Assembly (NCBI GenBank): GCA_004556655.1
Contig: SFGF01000005.1
Span: 1 to 64,000 of the forward strand
DNA length: 64,000 nucleotides
Reading direction: 5' to 3'
Source: Lachnospiraceae bacterium
GTDB lineage: Bacteria > Bacillota > Clostridia > Lachnospirales > Lachnospiraceae
Positions 1 through 8,062 of this stretch are shown here, piece after piece. Below the pieces are notes generated by a model. That model made no database searches. It was not told where the DNA came from and saw only the letters and a program-made list of their open reading frames with translations. Position 1 is the stretch's first letter, and every line of letters starts with the position of its first letter. Both the position numbers and the translations under genes were made by a program.

Positions 1-193
1 AAAAATGTCAGGGAGGTCACCCAGACCGGATTTCGGACGGACTGACTACAGGTTCAAGATAAATGATAATTTTGGGATGCTTCATGAAACAACCCTGATC
101 CCCAGATACTTCCTGCTTGCTTTTTTACCCTTAACTGATATAATAAATATTACCAAATCAACTTATAAATCGTATAATCTAGAAGGAGTTCTT

Positions 194-3100
194 ATGCATA
201 AAATAATCAAAAAAATCGGAATCACACTTCTTTCTTTTTCGCTTATGTTTCCTTTTCAGCTCTATTCCCCCAGTACTCAGACGGTTGTTCAGGCAGCTGA
301 AAATGCAAAAATCCATTATCTGACACTTCCCGAAAACACTGAGGCCATTCTTCTGGAGTGTAATGGAAAATTTGGTATGGTGGATTCCGGTGAAGATACC
401 GATTACCCAAGTGGGGATGATCCTCGTTATCCCGACAGGGGCGAAATATCCAAAGGCTTTGGATATGAAGATGATGTTATAGCTTACTTGCAGTCTGTCG
501 GTGTCACAGAAGATAATTTTGAATTTTATATCGGCACTCATCCTCACAGCGATCATATCGGAAGTGCCGATGAAATCATCAGAGCCTTTCATCCTAAGCG
601 AGTTTACATCCAGGAATACAAAGACTCTTATATTTCCAATTCCGGAAATCTTTGGGATAATCTCTATGTATATGATAACATGATTACGGCCGCTCTGGAA
701 ACAGGTGCCACCCTCATACAGAATTTCGACCCTGCAAAGCCTCTGTATCCGGAAACGGTCAGTTATTCCGGTTCACTAAACTGGACTGATGGTAATAATA
801 AGGATGGTTTGCGTCCCACATCCGTTCAGGTTGTTTTAGCCAATCAGGACACAGGAGAAACTCAGTCACAATCTATAAGCCCGGACTCTTCCGGAAACTG
901 GAACTTTGTTTTTGAAAATCTTCAAAAATATGATGATGATAAGACAGCTTATAACTACTCTGTTTCACTTGAAAATATTCCTTCCGGATATTCTGTTATA
1001 GAAACAAGTGCAGGACAGTTTACTCTTATTCATATACCTTCATTAAAAAGTGATTGGATCCCTGTAAACTGGAAAGACGAAGATTCTGACGGCAGTTCCC
1101 GCCCTTCAGAAATTGATATAGAAATCCAGAAAAAAGAGCTGGATTCCTCAACAGATACTGCTTCCTGGGAAGCAGTACAAAGTCTGACAATTACCTCTGA
1201 TGAAACCGGTGCATGGGGAGTTGCTTCTGAAAGTCTTCCCCTTACTGACGAATCAGGAAACACATGTGAGTACCGACTGATTGTACTTACGCAATCTTCT
1301 GATTATATATTCGAGACAGAAGAAAATGACGGTGCTTTTGTGATTCAGGCTATTTACACAGGAGATCAGACAGTTTCTTCCTATGGACTCACAGATGAAC
1401 CTGGCACTGTAGAAGATAATACCGGAACCAGCGATAATCTGCGAACCAGTACTATACCGGTTACCGACCAGGTAGATCCTGAAAATACACTGGATCCCAA
1501 TAATTCAACAGAAGATTCTGTAGCTGCTCAGACAGGATTGTATGATGATCAGGATATGAATACAACCTCCACCCCTGTTTTTACTCTTGGTGAAGACATG
1601 ACTATTCGTATCATGAACTATGATACAGATTACAAGATCAATCCCAAACCGGATGCCAACTACTTCTGTCTGGGGGTTCTCGTAGAAGCAAACGGTATAC
1701 GTGCTTTTCTTGCCGGTGATATCAATAATTATGAAGGAACCGAGACTGTTCTTGCAGAACAGTTAGAGCACGTTGATCTTCTGACACTAGGACATCACGG
1801 TTATTATGGTTCCAATACCTACAGTTATGTTGACAAATTAAATCCTAAAGTCATGGTTATGGCTGGTACATTCAGCGCTGTCTCTAATCAAAGCATCAAT
1901 GGTGAAATAGGCACATTGGATACTTTGCTTACCATGGGTGAAAAAGGCATTCCCCTATACGTAACAGGATGGTATCACGATATTATACCCGCTCTTGTAT
2001 TTAATTTTGACAGCAGCTTAAGTAATAATATTCCGGATAATCTTGCTTTTATAGGCGGAACACAGCATACATCTCCCTATGAATATATCTATTACTTAGA
2101 CGGAATTCCAACGCAACATACCGGATGGGTAACTTCCAACGGATATACCTGCTACTATGATAATTCTATGCACAGTGTACGCGACAAATGGATTCAGGAT
2201 AGCGATGGTAGATACTCTTATCTGAACAGTAACGGAGAACTTGCCATAGGCTGGGTTTGCTATGAAAACAAATGGTATTATCTGGATGATTCCGGTTGTC
2301 TGAAAACCGGCTGGATTAATGATGGAGATTCCTGCTACTATACAGATTCTTCCGGTGCTATGGTAACCGGTGTACAGACGATTAATGGTGCAGAATACTA
2401 TTTTTCTTCCTCCGGTATTATGGTCACTTCCACATGGGTAAACAATAAATATTATGGAGCTGACGGAAAATGGATTCCTGACTATAAAAACCAGAACTGG
2501 CAAAAAGACAATATAGGATGGTGGTATCAAAGACCTGATGGTTCCTGGCCTGCCAGCCAATGGGAGTTGATTGACGGCAGCTGGTATTATTTTAACAGTA
2601 AAGGATATATGTGTACCGGATGGCTGCAGCAGGGAAAAACCTGGTATTACCTGAAAAGCAGCGGTGCAATGGTCACCGGTATGCAAAATATAGATAATTC
2701 CTGGTACTATTTTAGTTCCTCTGGCGCTATGCAGACCGGATGGGTAAAATACAGCAATTCATGGTATTACTTTGGTTCCAATGGCAGTATGTATGGACAA
2801 GGCTGGCATTTAATTGATGGAAAATGGTATTATATGTATGCTTCCGGTGCTATGGCCGCCAATACATGGATCGGCTCTTACTATGTAAGCAGCAGCGGAG
2901 CATGGATAAAAGATTATTCGGAAAACAATACCGACCGCTGGATAAAAAGCGGATCTCTCTGGTGGTATCGCCATGCAGATGGCAGTTACACTCGATCAGA
3001 TTGGGAAAAAATCAATGGAAAATGGTATTACTTTGATGCAAACGGCTGGATGAAAACGGGTTGGTTAAAACTGGGTAATACCTGGTACTATCTCACGGAA

Positions 3101-3235
3101 AATGGTGACCGGGTAGAATCCTGCTGGAAATGGATAAATGATAAATGTTATTATTTTTATTCCAATGGTTCTATGGCTTCCAATACAACAATTGATGGTT
3201 ACTACGTTGATGCCTCCGGAGCATGGATACCATAA
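194..3235 (+). CDS. Secreted MBL-fold protein with Cna-B-like inserts and choline-binding-type repeats
   Basis: Predicted exported 1013-residue protein. The ATG at 194 follows an AAGGAG site and begins a signal peptide (MHKIIKK, then a hydrophobic stretch ending near VQAAE); in-frame codons upstream lack a ribosome site. A ComEC-like metallo-beta-lactamase fold starts near residue 40 with the metal motif HPHSDH at about 116-121. It is interrupted at about 190-370 by two Cna-B-like beta modules (first: LNWTDGNNKDGLRPTSV; second: VNWKDEDSDGSSRPSEI) and resumes near 455 (LAGDINN, GHHGYYGS near 533). The last ~370 residues are W/Y/G-rich cell-wall-binding repeats (GWxxxxGxWYY type). Seen: domain order and motifs. 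Known: such repeats bind choline or other wall glycans. Inferred: a surface hydrolase, perhaps acting on a phosphodiester. The substrate is unknown. Confidence 0.85.
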   Translation: MHKIIKKIGITLLSFSLMFPFQLYSPSTQTVVQAAENAKIHYLTLPENTEAILLECNGKFGMVDSGEDTDYPSGDDPRYPDRGEISKGFGYEDDVIAYLQSVGVTEDNFEFYIGTHPHSDHIGSADEIIRAFHPKRVYIQEYKDSYISNSGNLWDNLYVYDNMITAALETGATLIQNFDPAKPLYPETVSYSGSLNWTDGNNKDGLRPTSVQVVLANQDTGETQSQSISPDSSGNWNFVFENLQKYDDDKTAYNYSVSLENIPSGYSVIETSAGQFTLIHIPSLKSDWIPVNWKDEDSDGSSRPSEIDIEIQKKELDSSTDTASWEAVQSLTITSDETGAWGVASESLPLTDESGNTCEYRLIVLTQSSDYIFETEENDGAFVIQAIYTGDQTVSSYGLTDEPGTVEDNTGTSDNLRTSTIPVTDQVDPENTLDPNNSTEDSVAAQTGLYDDQDMNTTSTPVFTLGEDMTIRIMNYDTDYKINPKPDANYFCLGVLVEANGIRAFLAGDINNYEGTETVLAEQLEHVDLLTLGHHGYYGSNTYSYVDKLNPKVMVMAGTFSAVSNQSINGEIGTLDTLLTMGEKGIPLYVTGWYHDIIPALVFNFDSSLSNNIPDNLAFIGGTQHTSPYEYIYYLDGIPTQHTGWVTSNGYTCYYDNSMHSVRDKWIQDSDGRYSYLNSNGELAIGWVCYENKWYYLDDSGCLKTGWINDGDSCYYTDSSGAMVTGVQTINGAEYYFSSSGIMVTSTWVNNKYYGADGKWIPDYKNQNWQKDNIGWWYQRPDGSWPASQWELIDGSWYYFNSKGYMCTGWLQQGKTWYYLKSSGAMVTGMQNIDNSWYYFSSSGAMQTGWVKYSNSWYYFGSNGSMYGQGWHLIDGKWYYMYASGAMAANTWIGSYYVSSSGAWIKDYSENNTDRWIKSGSLWWYRHADGSYTRSDWEKINGKWYYFDANGWMKTGWLKLGNTWYYLTENGDRVESCWKWINDKCYYFYSNGSMASNTTIDGYYVDASGAWIP

Positions 3236-3238
3236 CAC

Positions 3239-3292
3239 AAAGGAACCGTATAGTGAAATTATAATACAGCTTTCACTATACGGTTCCTTTTC
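3239..3292 (+). terminator. Rho-independent terminator
   Basis: Near-perfect ~19-bp stem (AAGGAACCGTATAGTGAAA, pairing with 3271-3290) with a 12-nt loop, followed by a T-rich stretch. It lies just after the preceding stop codon and between convergent genes, so it may end both transcripts. Confidence 0.85.
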
Positions 3293-3294
3293 AT

Positions 3295-4602
3295 TTATCT
3301 ATGCTTATGTTTCACAATCGAAGAAATAATAGATATCAATAATGCAACTCCGATCAATCCTGCCAGTATATAAATAATATACTGATATAACTGTTTCATA
3401 TTCTGCTCTGCCTGCTGCTTTTCCGACTCCGATAAACCAGACGGTTCCTCTGTTTCCGGTTCTTCGGCAGAAATTATTTCCGAAGTCATCTCTTCTTCCG
3501 GTGTGGGCTCTTCCTTCACTCCGGTTCCCACAAAATAATCATCATTATAATAATAAGCTTCTGCTGTCACATCGCCGCTGACAGTTTCCACAACTTTTAG
3601 ATCGGTCACATCTTTTCCGTTCGGAATCGTTACATATCCTCCCGGCACCTCCACTTTACTGAAATTATCGAATCCGTAATTGAACATATTCGTCTGATCC
3701 TGACAAAGTTGTCCCAGTTCATCTGCCCGCATAGTTACTGCGATCAGCGTCATTCCGTTTCTTTCTGCTCCGCTGACCAAAGTATTTTTTGCAGAATCGG
3801 TAACTCCTGTTTTCCCTCCGAAACAACCCTCATAGTATTCCGGTGCTGACCGTACGACCAATGGATGATGACTGGAAAAACTCCTTGTCTCTGTGTTCAT
3901 ATTGGTCGGTTCAATGACAAAGCTCTGAGTTCCGATAATTTCCCGGAATGTATCATTTTTGATTGCTTCCCGAAAAATCAAAGCCATATCATACGCTGTT
4001 GAATAATGATTGTCATCCGGCATTCCACTGGCATTGACAAAATGAGTATTCATACATCCCAGTTCCTGTGCTTTCTGATTCATCATATCCACAAACGCTT
4101 CCACAGAACCGCCCACATGCTCAGCAATCTGAGTAGCCACATCATTAGCGGAACGGATCATCAACAACAACAAACACTGTCTCATGGTAAGGACTTCACC
4201 TACCTGCATTCCGGCATTTCCACTTCCTGCAACCTGATCTCCCTGACAAGTTTCTGTAAATGTGACTTGTTCATCCAGACTGGAATGTTCCAATGCAAGC
4301 ATACAAGTCATTATTTTTGTAATGCTGGCTGGATATCTTTTTTCATCCATTCCCTTATTATAAAGGATAGCACCTGTATCCGCATCCATCAGGATTGCTG
4401 TCTCTGCGTAAATATCAGGTCCCTGTGGCCACTCTGATATGCTATTCGTTGAAATCGAATACGATGCTCCATTTTCCACAACAGAGGCCTGAACACCAAC
4501 CGTCATCATCAAAATCGCACATATGAGTATTCCAGCTGCTACACTCCGATATATTCTTTTCATGTTGTTTATTATCCTTCCTGATTCTATTGTTTTAACC
4601 AT
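3295..4602 (-). CDS. dacA: D-alanyl-D-alanine carboxypeptidase (DacA/PBP5 family)
   Basis: Removes the terminal D-Ala from peptidoglycan stem peptides at the outer membrane face. All three penicillin-binding-protein motifs are present: SxxK as S-I-T-K (in YPASITKIM), SxN as SAN (RSANDVA), and KTG (GGKTGVTDSAKNT). The 435-residue length suits the family. An N-terminal hydrophobic signal follows a basic stretch, an acidic E/P-rich linker comes near residues 360-395, and a C-terminal membrane helix ends in KHKHR, so anchoring is by a true transmembrane segment rather than an amphipathic helix. The start at 4602 has AGGAG seven bases upstream; the internal MKR start is less well placed. Sporulating species carry several paralogs, so the symbol is a family assignment. 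Confidence 0.92.
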   Translation of the reverse strand: MVKTIESGRIINNMKRIYRSVAAGILICAILMMTVGVQASVVENGASYSISTNSISEWPQGPDIYAETAILMDADTGAILYNKGMDEKRYPASITKIMTCMLALEHSSLDEQVTFTETCQGDQVAGSGNAGMQVGEVLTMRQCLLLLMIRSANDVATQIAEHVGGSVEAFVDMMNQKAQELGCMNTHFVNASGMPDDNHYSTAYDMALIFREAIKNDTFREIIGTQSFVIEPTNMNTETRSFSSHHPLVVRSAPEYYEGCFGGKTGVTDSAKNTLVSGAERNGMTLIAVTMRADELGQLCQDQTNMFNYGFDNFSKVEVPGGYVTIPNGKDVTDLKVVETVSGDVTAEAYYYNDDYFVGTGVKEEPTPEEEMTSEIISAEEPETEEPSGLSESEKQQAEQNMKQLYQYIIYILAGLIGVALLISIISSIVKHKHR

Positions 4603-4691
4603 CTTATATCTCCTGCAAATACTGCCATTTGCATGTTATTTCATTTTAACTTAAATTAATATCCACTTCAAGCTTTTCTTAGAATGTTTTA

Positions 4692-4720
4692 TTGACTTTA
4701 ACGTACCATGATAATACAAT
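4692..4720 (+). promoter_or_regulatory. Sigma-A-type promoter for the GT-C-like gene
   Basis: TTGACT (4692-4697), 17-bp spacer, TACAAT (4715-4720). It lies about 105 bp upstream of the ATG at 4826, giving a leader of roughly 100 nt. The rest of the 4603-4825 gap shows nothing else recognisable. Confidence 0.6.
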
Positions 4721-4825
4721 TAGTGATATCGACGATAAGATTGGCATAAACAGAAAAAGCATGGATTATCAGTATTGCCGGTAAAAATTTCAACAAATTA
4801 ACGAATGTGATGATAGGAGTATCAT

Positions 4826-6673
4826 ATGAATATAACATTTACTTTTATTTTACAAATGCTTTTATTCTTATTTCTAGGTTTATTAATATGCTATGTCATA
4901 GGTTATGGGGTTGCAAATATACTGCAAGCATACTTCTCATGGTATTCCTTGTTTGCACTTGGATTTGTCACATTGCTTGGTTGTCTGGAAATGTTTGGCT
5001 GGTTCTGTGTAGCTTTTCGTATGTGCCGCTTTGTTTTTGAACTGCTTATGGTACTTGTTACATTTGGGCTTTTCGCACTAGGAATAGCAAAAAGGAAGAG
5101 TAGCAAAGCTCGAATTTCAATTAAAATTGATATATCTATGCTACTTGCTCTGGCAGCAATAATTATAATGCTTGTTATGACATGGCTTTATTATCGTCCC
5201 GATGCAGATGATTCCTTTTATGTCAGCAATGTTACATTATTTGCCAACAGTACAATTATTAATCCCTATGACAGTAGTTTTGGTATACAGTCTTTAGGTA
5301 CTGTTCCAATGTATGACTTCCAAATATGGGAACTATTTATGGCAATCATCAGTAATATATTCCACCTTGAAGCAGTAACCATGATGCATACCGTTTGTTT
5401 ACCATGGCTTTTGTTAATCTCGTCTTCTGCATTTATGCTATTAGGTGATGTGTTGACAAAGGGAAATGTTAAAAAAAGTATGTATTTCTTTACTCTATTA
5501 ACAATATTCCATTTATTTGGTGGATATGCTGTATACTCGGAAGGAAGTTTTCTATTATCGAGAATATGGCAAGGGAAGGCCGTGTATCTGAATGTAGTAC
5601 TTCCGGTTATGATTGCTTTAATTCTTTCCAATATAAGAAAAGATCTGCAATATTTTGGAATACTTATATTATTATGTGTTTTGACCGGTATAGCACTAAA
5701 TCCTACCAGTATGTATGTTATGGGTTTTGAACTTTTGTTTATGACTATTGTGCTTACATGCATCAATCGAAAAAAAAGATACCTATTACATATAATCCCT
5801 TCAATTCTTACAGTAATATTTTTTACGCTCATGATTTATTTACGGGCAAGCAAATTTGATGGTCAAATAGAAGCCGCATCATCAACAACGACAACTTTTG
5901 TGAAAGACACTTTTCTGAATTTTTTCGGAACCGGCAAAACATATATTCTATTATATATTATAGCAATAATCATTATTGCACTATTGGGTGATACGGTAAG
6001 CAAAGTATACACGATATATACTCCATTGGCATTATTGTTAAGTGTTTGGAATCCATGGCTCGGAAGATTGGTGGCAGAACATGTGACTATGGTTCCATCC
6101 TACTGGAGGGTATTCTGGTTGATTCCCTTTGGACCTGCAATCATTCTTGCTTGTCTCCTTTTATACGAACGGGCAAAAAAATTTCGATTTTTACAAGCAG
6201 GATGTCTACTGATCAGCGTGGCAGCATTAAGTCTTCCTGGAAAATGGATGTTTACCTCAAACAATCTGTTCATTAAATGTAATAATGTGGAAAAAATTCC
6301 CGATGAAGTGATCAGCTTTGGAGAAATTATCTTACTGGAAAATAATGAACCTGTTATTCTATCGTGTGATGCCTTCTCTACAACTTTGAGACAGAAATAC
6401 ACTGAAACTGAATTGATTTTTTCCAGATATCAGTATATATTGGATCTATTTTTATATCGAGGAGAACAACAACAAGCAGAGGAAAGAACTTATTTAATGA
6501 ATGTAGTAAACGGCAGTACTGATGATTATTCCAGATTAGAATCATTGCTACAGAAATATTGTGTAGACTATGTCATTACAAAGTATGGACATACAAATCT
6601 GGAACAAACACTAAAACAAAATGGATGGCAAATCAAGGTGCAAAGTCCATCATATCAGTTATATAGCAGATAA
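4826..6673 (+). CDS. Polytopic membrane protein, GT-C glycosyltransferase-like
   Basis: A 615-residue protein with roughly a dozen hydrophobic segments and a soluble C-terminal ~120 residues. The first long loop after the early helices contains an acidic motif (YRPDADDSFYVSN, near residues 127-139), reminiscent of the catalytic acidic loop of GT-C enzymes that use polyprenyl-phosphate sugars outside the membrane. It may belong to a DUF6077-like family; that assignment is from memory and unsure. AGGAG lies six bases before the ATG. The convergent neighbour is a GtrB-GtrA fusion, which would supply a polyprenyl-phosphate sugar and its flipping function, so this protein could be the third, transferring component. 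Function is inferred from topology and context. Confidence 0.6.
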   Translation: MNITFTFILQMLLFLFLGLLICYVIGYGVANILQAYFSWYSLFALGFVTLLGCLEMFGWFCVAFRMCRFVFELLMVLVTFGLFALGIAKRKSSKARISIKIDISMLLALAAIIIMLVMTWLYYRPDADDSFYVSNVTLFANSTIINPYDSSFGIQSLGTVPMYDFQIWELFMAIISNIFHLEAVTMMHTVCLPWLLLISSSAFMLLGDVLTKGNVKKSMYFFTLLTIFHLFGGYAVYSEGSFLLSRIWQGKAVYLNVVLPVMIALILSNIRKDLQYFGILILLCVLTGIALNPTSMYVMGFELLFMTIVLTCINRKKRYLLHIIPSILTVIFFTLMIYLRASKFDGQIEAASSTTTTFVKDTFLNFFGTGKTYILLYIIAIIIIALLGDTVSKVYTIYTPLALLLSVWNPWLGRLVAEHVTMVPSYWRVFWLIPFGPAIILACLLLYERAKKFRFLQAGCLLISVAALSLPGKWMFTSNNLFIKCNNVEKIPDEVISFGEIILLENNEPVILSCDAFSTTLRQKYTETELIFSRYQYILDLFLYRGEQQQAEERTYLMNVVNGSTDDYSRLESLLQKYCVDYVITKYGHTNLEQTLKQNGWQIKVQSPSYQLYSR

Positions 6674-6681
6674 AATACAAA

Positions 6682-6704
6682 ACCGCCTTCTTGGCGGTTT
6701 CATT
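6682..6704 (+). terminator. Rho-independent terminator
   Basis: Stem ACCGCC / GGCGGT with a TTCTT loop, then TTTCATT, nine bases after the stop codon of the GT-C-like gene. Confidence 0.75.
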
Positions 6705-6772
6705 CTGTATAAATCATTCATTACATTTATAAACAAGAACTCAGTATCACACTCAGTAAATAGTTGAGGCTA

Positions 6773-7852
6773 TTAATTTTTCTTCCCATATTCATTCCTC
6801 TTTTTAAATATAAAACATTTTTGTATTGCATAGCTAACAAAAAACAAAATGGTATCAATTATTACTTTCATAATAACTTCATCCAAATGCAAAACAACCG
6901 TTGCCATTTTCAGAAGAAACGCAGAACAAAACATTTGGATTATGCATAACATCAAATATTGCACTGCCGTTGATGAATACGACTGTTTACTCGCAAAGAC
7001 TATATTTCGATTCATCAAGTAATTATAAGTACCCGACAGTATCCTCGCAATAATTGTAGAAACAATAATTCTTTCTGTAAGATCAGTTAAAACCACTTTG
7101 CTGCAAAATGCAAATAATGTAATATCTATTAAAAATGAACTTAAAGCAACCAACACATAACTAAGAAACGTTTGAAATAACAACTTATAAATTTTAATAG
7201 AATCTTTAATTGGATGAAAATGAGTTCCCTTATTTTCTTCATAATACACGGTATGTATTGTTTCTTCCTGAATCTTATGTTCATGTGCCGCCTCTATGAG
7301 CATCGCAGTCTCATACTCAAAACGATCGCCCCCTATGGACAAACACATATCTATCATATTGTTAGGAATGCCTCGAAGACCTGTCTGTGTATCAGAAACG
7401 GAAATACCTAATACCAAACGGAATATTAAACTAGTGACTTTGTTACCAAACCGGCTCTTAAAAGGAACATTATTCTGATCGAAATCACGCACACCAAGAA
7501 TTAAGTTTTCAGACGATTCTTCTAAATACTGAGCAACTTTAATAACATCTCCACACAGATGCTGACCATCGGAATCCGCAGTAACAATTCCATAATAACA
7601 CTGATAATCAAAATGTTCCTTATAATATTGCAATCCTGTCCGAAGCGCCTTTCCCTTGCCAAAATTATGTTCATGAGTCAATACAATTATCTGTGAATAA
7701 CTTTCTATTTCCTGAAACATCCTCTTATCAGAGCTGCCATCATCCACAACAATAATTTTTTCAAAACCAGCTTCAATCAATTCCTCAAGATAAGATTTAA
7801 ATGAAAAAGGCGGATCTAAAGCAGGAATTAAGATAACACAATGTGTTTTCAT
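6773..7852 (-). CDS. Polyprenyl-phosphate glycosyltransferase (GT2, DPM1/GtrB-like) fused to GtrA
   Basis: A 359-residue fusion. Residues 1 to ~225 are a DPM1-like GT2 domain with VDDGSSDK and the metal-binding DSDGQH. Residues ~235-355 form a four-helix GtrA domain ending in a basic tail (KKRNEYGKKN). Known role: GtrB charges undecaprenyl phosphate with a sugar and GtrA is thought to flip it. The start at 7852 is chosen because GGAGG lies seven bases upstream; the upstream in-frame extension would be hydrophobic and lacks a site. It converges on the GT-C-like gene. Together they resemble a three-component gtr system that decorates surface polymers; the sugar cannot be read from sequence. Confidence 0.85.
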   Translation of the reverse strand: MKTHCVILIPALDPPFSFKSYLEELIEAGFEKIIVVDDGSSDKRMFQEIESYSQIIVLTHEHNFGKGKALRTGLQYYKEHFDYQCYYGIVTADSDGQHLCGDVIKVAQYLEESSENLILGVRDFDQNNVPFKSRFGNKVTSLIFRLVLGISVSDTQTGLRGIPNNMIDMCLSIGGDRFEYETAMLIEAAHEHKIQEETIHTVYYEENKGTHFHPIKDSIKIYKLLFQTFLSYVLVALSSFLIDITLFAFCSKVVLTDLTERIIVSTIIARILSGTYNYLMNRNIVFASKQSYSSTAVQYLMLCIIQMFCSAFLLKMATVVLHLDEVIMKVIIDTILFFVSYAIQKCFIFKKRNEYGKKN

Positions 7853-7894
7853 AAAGATGCCTCCAAAATATATATTGATAAAAATTGGTAATTC

Positions 7895-7903
7895 ATTATA
7901 ACA
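7895..7903 (-). promoter_or_regulatory. Extended -10 promoter element for the GT2-GtrA gene
   Basis: On the minus strand TGTTATAAT (extended -10) lies about 45 bp before the chosen start. No good -35 hexamer is visible, which is usual for extended -10 promoters. Confidence 0.45.
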
Positions 7904-8004
7904 TATGCTAATAAAAAAAGATACTCTCATACCTGTTTTTTTCTTTAGGTCATTTATTCATTAAGTATTATTTTACGCCGTTTTAGTTTTCTCCGCTCAT
8001 CTTC

Positions 8005-8033
8005 TTGCCCCGACTTTTCAATCATGCTATACT
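8005..8033 (+). promoter_or_regulatory. Sigma-A-type promoter for the InlB-B-repeat gene
   Basis: TTGCCC (8005-8010), 17-bp spacer, TATACT (8028-8033), about 30 bp before the ATG at 8063. Confidence 0.55.
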
Positions 8034-8062
8034 GTGTCTATATGGGTTAATAAGGGGAGACT

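Noticed and set aside
1..193. Longer start for the first gene and a promoter at about 117-144
   Set aside because: An open frame continues upstream to position 5, but the ribosome site and signal peptide mark 194. A TATAAT at 139-144 has only a weak TTGCTT partner, so no promoter is called.
2100..3230. Tandem DNA repeats or CRISPR-like array
   Set aside because: The periodicity comes from coding wall-binding repeats of ~20 residues with variable DNA; spacers and exact repeats are absent. No CRISPR array was found anywhere in the window.
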